Shown: piece after piece, positions 1 through 6,065 of the stretch
Layout: each line of letters opens with the position of its first letter
How positions within the stretch are numbered: the stretch's first letter is position 1
DNA from: an uncultured Collinsella sp.
Lineage (GTDB): Bacteria > Actinomycetota > Coriobacteriia > Coriobacteriales > Coriobacteriaceae
Reading direction: 5' to 3'
NCBI GenBank assembly: GCA_900544425.1
Contig: UQUX01000101.1
Coordinates: 1-6,065, forward strand
DNA: 6,065 nucleotides
Notes under the pieces: model-generated
What the model saw: the letters and a program-made list of their open reading frames with translations, nothing else
The model's database searches: none
What the model was told of the DNA's origin: nothing
Program-made: the position numbers and the translations under genes

Positions 1-55
1 GAGCGTCCGGCTGATAACCGGGAGGTCACAAGTTCGAATCTTGTCAGGTCCACCA
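1..55 (+). tRNA. tRNA-Ile (anticodon GAT), 3' portion cut by the window edge
   Basis: The 55 bases are identical to the last 55 bases of the complete tRNA-Ile at 203-279, so this is a second copy that starts outside the window. It holds part of the D arm, the anticodon arm with loop CTGATAA and anticodon GAT at 13-15, the variable loop, the T arm with GTTCGAATC, the 3' acceptor strand and an encoded CCA at 53-55. About 22 bases of the 5' end are missing because the window begins there, not because the gene is broken. Confidence 0.95.
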
Positions 56-66
56 CTTTCTTTCGC

Positions 67-111
67 AATAAACACCCCAGCGAGAGCCGAGTCGCCGCTG
101 GGGTGTTTATT
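67..111 (+). terminator. Strong hairpin between tRNA-Ile and tRNA-Ala (terminator or processing hairpin)
   Basis: A perfect 16-bp inverted repeat has arms at 67-82 and 96-111 and a 13-base loop. The core is CACCCCAGCG paired with CGCTGGGGTG. The outer stem pairs an A-rich 5' side with a T-rich 3' side (TTTATT), as in many intrinsic terminators that can work on both strands. The T-run is short and lies within the stem. Only 11 bases separate the hairpin from tRNA-Ala, leaving no room for a complete promoter, so it may be a leaky terminator or an RNA-processing hairpin. Confidence 0.6.
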
Positions 112-122
112 ACTGTCTCCGT

Positions 123-198
123 GGGGGTTTAGCTCAGCTGGGAGAGCGCGGGCTTTGCAAGCCTGAGGTCAGGGGTTCGATCCCCCTAACCTCCACCA
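123..198 (+). tRNA. tRNA-Ala (anticodon TGC)
   Basis: This is a complete 76-base tRNA with encoded CCA at 196-198. The acceptor strand GGGGGTT pairs with AACCTCC with one G-T wobble. The D arm contains AGCTCAGCTGGGAGAGC. The anticodon stem CGGGC/GCCTG encloses loop TTTGCAA with anticodon TGC at 156-158, and the T arm contains GGGGTTCGATCCCC. A G-T wobble near the top of the acceptor stem is a normal tRNA-Ala feature, being the identity element for alanyl-tRNA synthetase, although here it is the third pair (G125-T192). The next tRNA begins only 4 bases after the CCA, so the two are almost certainly cut from one transcript. Confidence 0.97.
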
Positions 199-202
199 TG
201 AT

Positions 203-279
203 GGACCTGTAGCTCAGTTGGTTAGAGCGTCCGGCTGATAACCGGGAGGTCACAAGTTCGAATCTTGTCAGGTCCACCA
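203..279 (+). tRNA. tRNA-Ile (anticodon GAT)
   Basis: This is a complete 77-base tRNA with encoded CCA at 277-279. The acceptor strand GGACCTG pairs with CAGGTCC. The D arm contains AGCTCAGTTGGTTAGAGC. The anticodon stem TCCGG/CCGGG encloses loop CTGATAA, with GAT at 237-239. The T arm contains GTTCGAATC. It follows tRNA-Ala by 4 bases and is followed by a clear terminator, so it is the last gene of the tRNA transcript. No 23S rRNA sequence follows, so this Ala-Ile pair is not the usual 16S-23S spacer pair. Confidence 0.97.
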
Positions 280-290
280 TCAAAACTGTG

Positions 291-323
291 AAGAGCCCTG
301 GGGCGTTGCCTCGGGGCTTTTTT
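291..323 (+). terminator. Rho-independent terminator of the tRNA cluster
   Basis: An 11-bp GC-rich stem (294-304 with 308-318, two G-T wobbles, loop GTT) is flanked by AAG on the left and runs straight into six T residues at 318-323. It starts 12 bases after the CCA of tRNA-Ile. This is a textbook intrinsic terminator and separates tRNA transcription from the genes that follow. Confidence 0.9.
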
Positions 324-351
324 CTTGTCTGTGATAAATCTCATTTTGGTT

Positions 352-381
352 TTGTGTGCTGTGCGAAAGATTGGGTAGTAT
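352..381 (+). promoter_or_regulatory. Candidate sigma-70-type promoter for the gene at 439
   Basis: TTGTGT at 352-357 and TAGTAT at 376-381 are separated by 18 bases and could act as -35 and -10 boxes. Transcription would begin near 388, giving a leader of about 50 bases before the ATG at 439. The position just after the tRNA terminator fits. The boxes match the consensus only in part, and I saw no operator-like repeat around them. Confidence 0.4.
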
Positions 382-427
382 AGCTATTCAATGCGGCGAC
401 CCTGCCGTGTGTTAACCGCTACGTACC

Positions 428-432
428 GGAGG
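428..432 (+). promoter_or_regulatory. Ribosome binding site deciding the start at 439
   Basis: GGAGG lies 6 bases before ATG 439, which is ideal spacing. The frame is also open upstream to an ATG at 391, but that codon has no Shine-Dalgarno sequence and would sit almost at the predicted transcription start. The site at 428-432 therefore favours 439. Confidence 0.8.
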
Positions 433-438
433 TGTTCC

Positions 439-939
439 ATGGTTCGTGTCGACATAGAGACCATCGTCATGGCCGCCGGTCCCGTGCCATCGCTTATCGT
501 GCTTCGCGAGCGCTGCAGCAAATCGGACTCGCCCGCGCCGTTGCGTTCCCTTTCCATTCAGACTGGTTCGTTTGAAGCTGCTGCCATTAGCCGTGGCATC
601 GATAGCGGCCGCGCCGAGCGCCCGATTACCCATGACCTGCTGCTCGATACTGTTAGCGCCCTGGGCGCCAAGCTCGAGCGCATCGAGATCGTTCGCGCCG
701 AGCCGCCGGTGTTCTACGCGACGATCGTCGTACTGGCCGATGGTGACGAGCTCAAGATTGACGCCCGCCCCAGTGATGCCATTGCCCTTGCCGTGCGCAG
801 CAATGCCCCCATGTTTGTGGAGGACGACATCATGAATCGCCTGGGCACCGTTTCTGCCCATGCCGAGGAAGTTGACGACGAGCAGGAGTTCGAGAAGTTC
901 GACGAGTTCGTCCATACGCTCTCCCCCGATGACTTCTAA
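439..939 (+). CDS. Bifunctional nuclease (BFN/DUF151) family protein
   Basis: The product is 166 residues, near the usual size for the BFN/DUF151 family. Family signatures are clear: RPITHDLLLD at about residues 61-70, VFYATIVV at 91-98, and IDARPSDAIALAVRSNAP at about 107-124, followed by the usual F-V-E-D and an acidic C-terminal tail (about 142-166). Characterised plant members were reported to have RNase and DNase activity, and bacterial members are mostly uncharacterised, so the nuclease role here rests on family membership. No signal peptide or membrane segment is visible, so it should be cytoplasmic. The start at ATG 439 is chosen for its GGAGG site; an in-frame ATG at 391 would add 16 residues unlike the family. 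Its TAA is followed immediately by the ATG of the next gene, which suggests one mRNA and coupled translation. Confidence 0.9.
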   Translation: MVRVDIETIVMAAGPVPSLIVLRERCSKSDSPAPLRSLSIQTGSFEAAAISRGIDSGRAERPITHDLLLDTVSALGAKLERIEIVRAEPPVFYATIVVLADGDELKIDARPSDAIALAVRSNAPMFVEDDIMNRLGTVSAHAEEVDDEQEFEKFDEFVHTLSPDDF

Positions 940-1329
940 ATGCTCGACAAACACGCGACGGAGTGCGCTCTCATGAGCGCCGGAGTTTCTGCCGAGGCGG
1001 CGGCCATTGCGCGCGAGGCCCAGATGCGCTCGGAGGCTTCTGAGGCGGCACGCATTGCCTATGTGACGCAGGCCCGCACGCTTCGCGAACGCCGCGGCTC
1101 GTTTATCAAGATGGTTGTCGTCTCCGCCCTTGTCGCGGCAATCTGCTCGCGCCTTCGTGGTACAGTTGGTGCGCTTGGGTTTTCGATCTCTACGGGCCTC
1201 GTGATCTGGGGCGTGGTCGATGCGGTCATGCTGACCAGTCAGATCAAGGTGCTCGACAAGCGCGCGGCGGACATGATGCGCGCCCGCGACGCTGCCGCCA
1301 AGATCGCCGCCGAGGCACAAGAACTGTAA
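940..1329 (+). CDS. Small two-helix membrane protein, unknown function
   Basis: I do not recognise a named family. The 129-residue product has a charged, alanine-rich N-terminal half likely to be helical (about 1-56), two hydrophobic segments (about 57-71 and 77-99, the first short) joined by a tight basic turn (RLRG), and a second alanine-rich charged helix to the C-terminus (about 103-129). This suggests a membrane hairpin with both helical tails on the same side, probably cytoplasmic given the basic residues at the turn and before segment one, though topology is uncertain. ATG 940 directly abuts the TAA of the nuclease-family gene (TAAATG) and has no Shine-Dalgarno site of its own, so it would depend on coupling. 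The in-frame ATG at 973 has GGAG nine bases upstream and would give a 118-residue protein; either start is possible. Confidence 0.75.
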   Translation: MLDKHATECALMSAGVSAEAAAIAREAQMRSEASEAARIAYVTQARTLRERRGSFIKMVVVSALVAAICSRLRGTVGALGFSISTGLVIWGVVDAVMLTSQIKVLDKRAADMMRARDAAAKIAAEAQEL

Positions 1330-1359
1330 CGACGCCAGACTCGATGGGAAGGTCTAAAG

Positions 1360-1809
1360 ATGGCACAGGATATGCAGGACGCCGGTAACGTCTCCGCCGA
1401 GCTCGACGCCATGGTGTGCGATCTGATCGGCGCGTTCTTGGACGATCTTGCCGCCGGTGAAAACCCCGGCGTTGTCGTAGCAATCGAGGACGCTGCTTCC
1501 AATCGTTATCTGGCCGCGCTCGACGAGGATGGTGAGGAGGCATGCCTGGAGGCTGCCACCAACTTTATCTCTGAGCACAAGATGGGCCTCAAGGACGAGG
1601 GCCTGGGCCGCATCGCCCGCTATGCCATCGGCTACACCGGCTGCGTCGAGATCGATGGCGGCTACCATGACGCCCTGCTCGTGAGCTTTTTCGAGACGAC
1701 GCTCGAGAGCGGTTTTTCGGCATATGTGCTGTATGAGGGCATGGGCGCCGGCGATGGTTTTATGTGGAGCGACCCTGAACCTGCAGGTGAGGAAACCCCT
1801 CTCATCTAA
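1360..1809 (+). CDS. Acidic conserved-looking hypothetical protein
   Basis: I do not recognise this 149-residue protein. It is strongly acidic and has neither a signal peptide nor a clear membrane segment, so it is probably cytoplasmic and soluble. The first half looks helical, with acidic stretches such as LDEDGEEACLEAA at about 54-66. The second half has alternating hydrophobic strands (RYAIGYTGCVEIDGGYHDAL at about 87-106, then FSAYVLYEGMG), resembling a small alpha/beta fold, and ends in a proline- and glutamate-rich tail. ATG 1360 has GGAAGG at 1347-1352, 7 bases upstream. It lies 30 bases after the preceding stop with no terminator between, so it is likely in the same operon. Third positions are GC-rich like those of its neighbours, which supports real coding. 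It may also read on towards typA, since I see no terminator in the gap. Confidence 0.75.
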   Translation: MAQDMQDAGNVSAELDAMVCDLIGAFLDDLAAGENPGVVVAIEDAASNRYLAALDEDGEEACLEAATNFISEHKMGLKDEGLGRIARYAIGYTGCVEIDGGYHDALLVSFFETTLESGFSAYVLYEGMGAGDGFMWSDPEPAGEETPLI

Positions 1810-1851
1810 AATCGCTAAAATAAACGAGTTTTCGGTAAAAGGCTCAATATT

Positions 1852-1879
1852 CCCGCTGAGCGTTGTATCGCTGGGCGGG
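1852..1879 (+). promoter_or_regulatory. GC-rich hairpin in the typA leader
   Basis: In the 117-base gap before typA, 1852-1862 pairs with 1869-1879 around the 6-base loop TTGTAT. The stem has ten pairs including one wobble, with a single G-G mismatch in the middle. No T-run follows, so it is not a normal intrinsic terminator. It could shape the typA 5' untranslated region or mark the end of the upstream transcript. I could not identify a convincing promoter in the gap; TATATG at 1900-1905 is a weak -10 candidate without a -35 partner. Confidence 0.4.
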
Positions 1880-1926
1880 CCGCATACGCGTGCCGTTTGT
1901 ATATGGATAGAAGATAGGGGAACTAC

Positions 1927-3765
<1,839 letters not shown>

Positions 3766-3792
3766 GCGCTGGTCTTTATAGCGTCTAACAAG

Positions 3793-3827
3793 AAAGGGCG
3801 TCGACCGTGATGGTCGGCGCCCTTTTT
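3793..3827 (+). terminator. Intrinsic terminator after typA, possibly bidirectional
   Basis: A 14-bp stem (3793-3806 with 3812-3825, one G-T wobble, loop GTGAT) ends in five T residues at 3823-3827. It begins 27 bases after the typA stop. The left arm starts with AAA preceded by A/G-rich sequence, so the minus-strand transcript from the gene ending at 3894 would also meet the hairpin followed by a T-rich stretch. It could therefore end both convergent transcripts. Confidence 0.9.
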
Positions 3828-3855
3828 GTGCACAGGGACTGAGCTGGTCTGCATC

Positions 3856-3887
3856 ACCACAAAGGTGCCTGGCCCCTTTATGGTGGT
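3856..3887. repeat. Imperfect intergenic palindrome between typA and the convergent gene
   Basis: ACCACAAAGG at 3856-3865 can pair with CCTTT at 3875-3879 and GTGGT at 3883-3887, leaving three unpaired bases (ATG) on the right arm. The centre contains GTGCCTGGC. This compact, degenerate palindrome lies in the convergent gap but has no T-run of its own. Its form resembles REP-type interspersed palindromes; that is a shape-based inference from one copy. Confidence 0.4.
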
Positions 3888-3893
3888 TGGCGG

Positions 3894-5039
3894 CTAAGCG
3901 GTGGGGAGTCCCGGCGTGTTAGCCGGCTGCTGCGGCTTGAGGCGGGCGTTGTGCCAGATGATTTGGATGATGTAGCCGAGCATAAAGACAAAGGCCACGC
4001 CGCTGATGAAGCCGCCTACGAGGGGAAGCCCCGTGAGGGCGCCTGCGATTACGCCACCAACGGCTGCCATGGCGTAGCGGTTCTGGCTGTGTCCGACCAT
4101 GCGTGCAATCGCGCACCCTGCTAAGGCATTCGACACCAGCGCGATGCCAATGACACCGCACATGAGGGCTCCGGCAAGCGACAGACCGGCGATAGAGATA
4201 ATCAGCAGTAGGACGGCGGGGACGATAGCAATCGTGCCCAGAAGACCGCTCACCCACAGGGGCATGGGGCGCTGGTGGAGCATGCCGGCGGCACTGGCGG
4301 TCGCACGCGGAAAGACGAGCTCGAGCAGCAGGGCGACAAAGCAGGTCGAGAGTGCCGCGGCGACGATGCCGCCGATGACGTCGTTAACGGTGGAAGTATC
4401 CTCGTTCTCGGTGCGGTCGATCTTGAGCGCGCCGACCTCGGCTCCCGCGGCGCGCTCGGGGTCCTCGGAGACGTGCGCGTTCACGGTGCCGGTGATGTGG
4501 GCGTTTTTGCCCAGGACGAGCTTGTCGGCCCAAACCTCGACATCGCCCTCGACGGTGCCATCGATAGTCACCGTATCGCCCGCAAGCGCTGCCGACTTGG
4601 TAGAGCCGCGCAGGGCAACCGTCTTGCCTATCGCATAGAAACAGTTGGCGGTGCTGTCGGAATTGAGCACGACATGCTGGCCGGCAACGGTCATGCTGCC
4701 ATCAACCGTAGTCTTGGCAATGTCGATGGTGCGCGCCGCAAGACGAATGGCGCCGCCCACCGTGCAGTCGCGGATGGAGAGGCTCTCGCCTGCTGCGATT
4801 ATGTCGCGGCCGATGGACGCATCGTCCAAGTTGAGGGCCTGACCTGCCCAGTACAGGTCACCTTCGACGCCGGACGAATTGGCATCATTGTCGGTCGCAA
4901 GTACGTTGCCTGCGGTGTCCGTGCCGGCGAACGACGCCGTGGGAAGTGCAGTGAGCGCGAGCGCGATGAGCGCGAATGCCATAAGCAGGCAGCGACGCAT
5001 CTTGTGTGACGGCGCCGCCGCGGTTTGATTGAAAGTCAT
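3894..5039 (-). CDS. Secreted/membrane bactofilin-like (polymer-forming) repeat protein
   Basis: The product is 381 residues. It begins with a signal peptide: basic KMRR at 13-16, hydrophobic core about 17-32, and a likely cut after ASFA at 38. Residues about 45-190 are short, degenerate beta-strand repeats rich in G, D, T and V (for example VGGAIRLAARTIDI, VDGSMTVAGQHVVL and VEGDVEVWADKLVL), typical of the right-handed beta-helix of bactofilin-like polymer-forming proteins. A charged linker follows (about 190-218), then a hydrophobic C-terminal half with four or five membrane segments (about 220-242, 262-283, 285-312, 325-361). The repeat domain should lie outside the membrane. Classical bactofilins are cytoplasmic and lack both signal peptide and multi-pass anchor, so the family label describes the fold only. 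ATG 5039 has AAAGGA six bases upstream. It lies on the same strand as and downstream of the TRIC-family gene. Function unknown. Confidence 0.85.
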   Translation of the reverse strand: MTFNQTAAAPSHKMRRCLLMAFALIALALTALPTASFAGTDTAGNVLATDNDANSSGVEGDLYWAGQALNLDDASIGRDIIAAGESLSIRDCTVGGAIRLAARTIDIAKTTVDGSMTVAGQHVVLNSDSTANCFYAIGKTVALRGSTKSAALAGDTVTIDGTVEGDVEVWADKLVLGKNAHITGTVNAHVSEDPERAAGAEVGALKIDRTENEDTSTVNDVIGGIVAAALSTCFVALLLELVFPRATASAAGMLHQRPMPLWVSGLLGTIAIVPAVLLLIISIAGLSLAGALMCGVIGIALVSNALAGCAIARMVGHSQNRYAMAAVGGVIAGALTGLPLVGGFISGVAFVFMLGYIIQIIWHNARLKPQQPANTPGLPTA

Positions 5040-5045
5040 AGTTGA

Positions 5046-5051
5046 TCCTTT
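5046..5051 (-). promoter_or_regulatory. Ribosome binding site for the bactofilin-like gene
   Basis: On the minus strand AAAGGA lies 6 bases before the ATG at 5039. It begins just 1 base after the inverted repeat at 5053-5077, so folding of that repeat in the mRNA could affect access to it. Confidence 0.7.
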
Positions 5052-5052
5052 T

Positions 5053-5077
5053 GTTAGGTGTTCGGCATATACCTAAC
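5053..5077. promoter_or_regulatory. Perfect 7-bp dyad before the bactofilin-like gene (operator or leader hairpin)
   Basis: GTTAGGT at 5053-5059 and ACCTAAC at 5071-5077 form a perfect inverted repeat around 11 bases. The minus-strand spacer includes TATATG, which could be part of a -10 box, though I found no good -35 partner. As DNA it could be an operator; as RNA it would be a hairpin right next to the ribosome binding site. Confidence 0.4.
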
Positions 5078-5101
5078 AGGGTACCCAACGCGAGGGCGCT
5101 C

Positions 5102-5119
5102 TAAAAGAACCTCTCGGTT
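5102..5119 (-). terminator. Weak possible terminator after the TRIC-family gene
   Basis: On the minus strand AACC-GAGA-GGTT forms a 4-bp stem with a GNRA-type loop, followed by CTTTTAG. It lies about 28 bases after the stop of the TRIC-family gene. The stem is short, so it would be a weak or partial terminator, and some transcription could continue into the bactofilin-like gene. Confidence 0.25.
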
Positions 5120-5146
5120 GCATTTCGAAGGATGAGCCCGCGCCAC

Positions 5147-5836
5147 CTACTTTTTGCGGTGCAAAAAGCGTGCGATGTCTTCCTCAGTGGGGCTTTTGAT
5201 GTCAAAGCGCAGTGAGAGCCAGCGCAGACCCATGGTCACGACAACGCATACGACCAACGCGACGACATTGCTGACCAAGCCACTCATAACGAGGCTTACA
5301 TAGCTTGCCGATCCGGCGATGGCCGCGATGGCATAAAAGTTAGTGCGTTGGAAAATGCCCGGAACCACGCCCATAAAACCGTCGCGCAGCATGCCTCCGC
5401 CCACCGCGGTAAAAAAGCCCATCATGATGCACACCGCCGGCGCAAAGCCGTAGACCAGCGCCTTGTCTGCTCCAGTGGCGGCGTAGATACCGACCGAGAT
5501 AATGTCGAGCAGGGGAATGAGTTTTTCGGGTTTGTCGACGATTGCCGGGAAAATATAGATGATGGCTGCCGTGGCGATGGAGAGCGGCAGCGCCGTTGGC
5601 TGGTTGAGGATGTAGACGTTGCCCACCTGCAGCGTCATATCGCGCAAAAGACCGCCGCCCAGACCGCAGACCACCGCGAGCGCGACCGCGCCCACCAGGT
5701 CGAGCTTGTGCTCGCGCGCAACCAGCACACCCGAGATCGATGCAGCGACAACGGCGAACATCTCGAGCCAAAACGGAATAGCGACCATGGCATCCGATGC
5801 ATGCGAGGTAATGGTCATAGCGGCGACGACGGGCAA
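5147..5836 (-). CDS. TRIC-type (UPF0126, YicG/YadS-like) membrane channel protein
   Basis: The 229-residue product has about seven hydrophobic segments and the internal duplication typical of the TRIC/UPF0126 family. Repeat one (about 22-100) contains GLGGGLLRD at 58-66; repeat two (about 108-190) contains GIYAATGADKAL at 116-127 and GGGMLRD at 146-152. The glycine-rich kinks and arginines are the family hallmark. Prokaryotic TRIC proteins studied structurally form trimeric channels for monovalent cations, but many bacterial UPF0126 members have unproved or other substrates, so the transported ion is inferred. The short basic C-terminal tail (HRKK) is probably cytoplasmic. The start is read as TTG at 5836, supported by AAGGA 7 bases upstream; the first in-frame ATG (5818) lacks a ribosome binding site and would remove six residues. 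TACTAT on the minus strand near 5880-5885 is a possible -10 box without a clear -35. Confidence 0.9.
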   Translation of the reverse strand: MPVVAAMTITSHASDAMVAIPFWLEMFAVVAASISGVLVAREHKLDLVGAVALAVVCGLGGGLLRDMTLQVGNVYILNQPTALPLSIATAAIIYIFPAIVDKPEKLIPLLDIISVGIYAATGADKALVYGFAPAVCIMMGFFTAVGGGMLRDGFMGVVPGIFQRTNFYAIAAIAGSASYVSLVMSGLVSNVVALVVCVVVTMGLRWLSLRFDIKSPTEEDIARFLHRKK

Positions 5837-5843
5837 GATGGGG

Positions 5844-5848
5844 TCCTT
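5844..5848 (-). promoter_or_regulatory. Ribosome binding site supporting a TTG start at 5836
   Basis: On the minus strand AAGGA lies 7 bases before TTG 5836. It would be 25 bases from the alternative ATG at 5818, which is too far, so the TTG is the better start. Confidence 0.65.
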
Positions 5849-6014
5849 TGAGTTACGGGTTTAGACAATGCCCGTACATAGTACATGTTCGACGCCGATT
5901 GCGACCCTATTGCTCGGCAAACGGTCGGGACTGGATGCGTGCGTAGGCACCATGTTTGGGGATCTGGGTTGATGCTGAACGCGATGGGGGCGTGGCTGAA
6001 TAGGAGGGATGTCC

Positions 6015-6039
6015 AAATTTTGAGCGGAGCTCAAAATTT
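6015..6039. repeat. Perfect 11-bp inverted repeat, AT-rich ends with GAGC core
   Basis: AAATTTTGAGC at 6015-6025 pairs perfectly with GCTCAAAATTT at 6029-6039 around the 3-base loop GGA. No gene is confidently assigned on either side within the window. It lies 3 bases from a second perfect hairpin, so the two appear to form one composite element. Its role is unknown. Confidence 0.7.
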
Positions 6040-6042
6040 ATC

Positions 6043-6062
6043 CGGTCGGCTTGCGCCGACCG
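6043..6062. repeat. Perfect 8-bp GC-rich hairpin next to the previous repeat
   Basis: CGGTCGGC at 6043-6050 pairs perfectly with GCCGACCG at 6055-6062 around four bases. Read on the minus strand the loop is GCAA, a GNRA tetraloop closed by C-G, which is especially stable in RNA. On that strand it is followed by GGATAAATTTT, so it could also act as an imperfect terminator for a minus-strand gene lying beyond the right edge. Confidence 0.65.
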
Positions 6063-6065
6063 CGC

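Noticed and set aside
1..279. Direct repeats that might suggest an integration site or CRISPR.
   Set aside because: The repeated 55 bases are tRNA-Ile sequence. There are no spacers, no integrase gene and no element boundary.
391..438. A 16-residue N-terminal extension of the BFN-family protein from ATG 391.
   Set aside because: There is no Shine-Dalgarno site at 391, the residues do not look like the family N-terminus, and GGAGG is ideally placed for ATG 439.
412..1320. A 302-codon minus-strand open frame opposite the nuclease-family and small membrane genes.
   Set aside because: The plus-strand genes have clear family motifs, ribosome binding sites and tight junctions. The antisense product has a low-complexity R/H/G-rich composition.
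4275..5009. A 244-codon plus-strand open frame opposite the bactofilin-like gene.
   Set aside because: The minus-strand frame has a signal peptide, repeats, membrane segments and a good ribosome binding site. The plus-strand frame has none of these.
5054..5076. A DtxR/IdeR-type metal-regulator box.
   Set aside because: The half-sites match TTAGGT/ACCTAA, but the overall spacing is 23 bases where the usual box is 19, and the inner bases do not fit.
6003..6023. A tiny ORF (ATG 6009 to TGA 6023) behind a GGAGG sequence.
   Set aside because: The GGAGG is only 1 base from the ATG, which is too close for initiation, and the product would be four residues.

Overview
The window looks like ordinary chromosomal DNA from a high-GC actinobacterium. 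My best guess is a Collinsella-like member of the Coriobacteriia. That rests on the GC-rich third codon positions, the strong Shine-Dalgarno sites and the general character of the proteins, not on a database match. Nothing points to a phage, plasmid, transposon or CRISPR array, and I did not find a convincing new defence or mobile system. The most unexplained material is small, intergenic and hairpin-rich.

Layout. Bases 1-279 hold a tRNA cluster: the 3' part of a tRNA-Ile(GAT), then tRNA-Ala(TGC), then a complete tRNA-Ile(GAT). A strong hairpin lies between the first and second tRNAs, and a classic terminator follows the last (291-323). Bases 439-1809 carry three plus-strand genes: a bifunctional nuclease-family (BFN/DUF151) protein, a small two-helix membrane protein whose start abuts the preceding stop codon, and an acidic soluble protein of unknown function. 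After a 117-base leader containing a GC-rich hairpin comes typA/bipA (1927-3765), the best-identified gene, closed by a terminator at 3793-3827. The right part is on the minus strand: a secreted or membrane bactofilin-like repeat protein (3894-5039) and, upstream of it, a TRIC/UPF0126 membrane protein that appears to start at TTG (5147-5836). The last 229 bases have no confident gene but end in two adjacent perfect hairpins.

How the genes fit together. The tRNAs and TypA belong to translation, and TypA is a ribosome-associated GTPase linked to stress and ribosome assembly. The BFN, small membrane and acidic proteins are probably co-transcribed, but no shared pathway can be read from the sequence. 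The two minus-strand genes are both envelope proteins and converge on typA. The 107-base gap between them and a dyad in front of the second suggest they may be transcribed separately.
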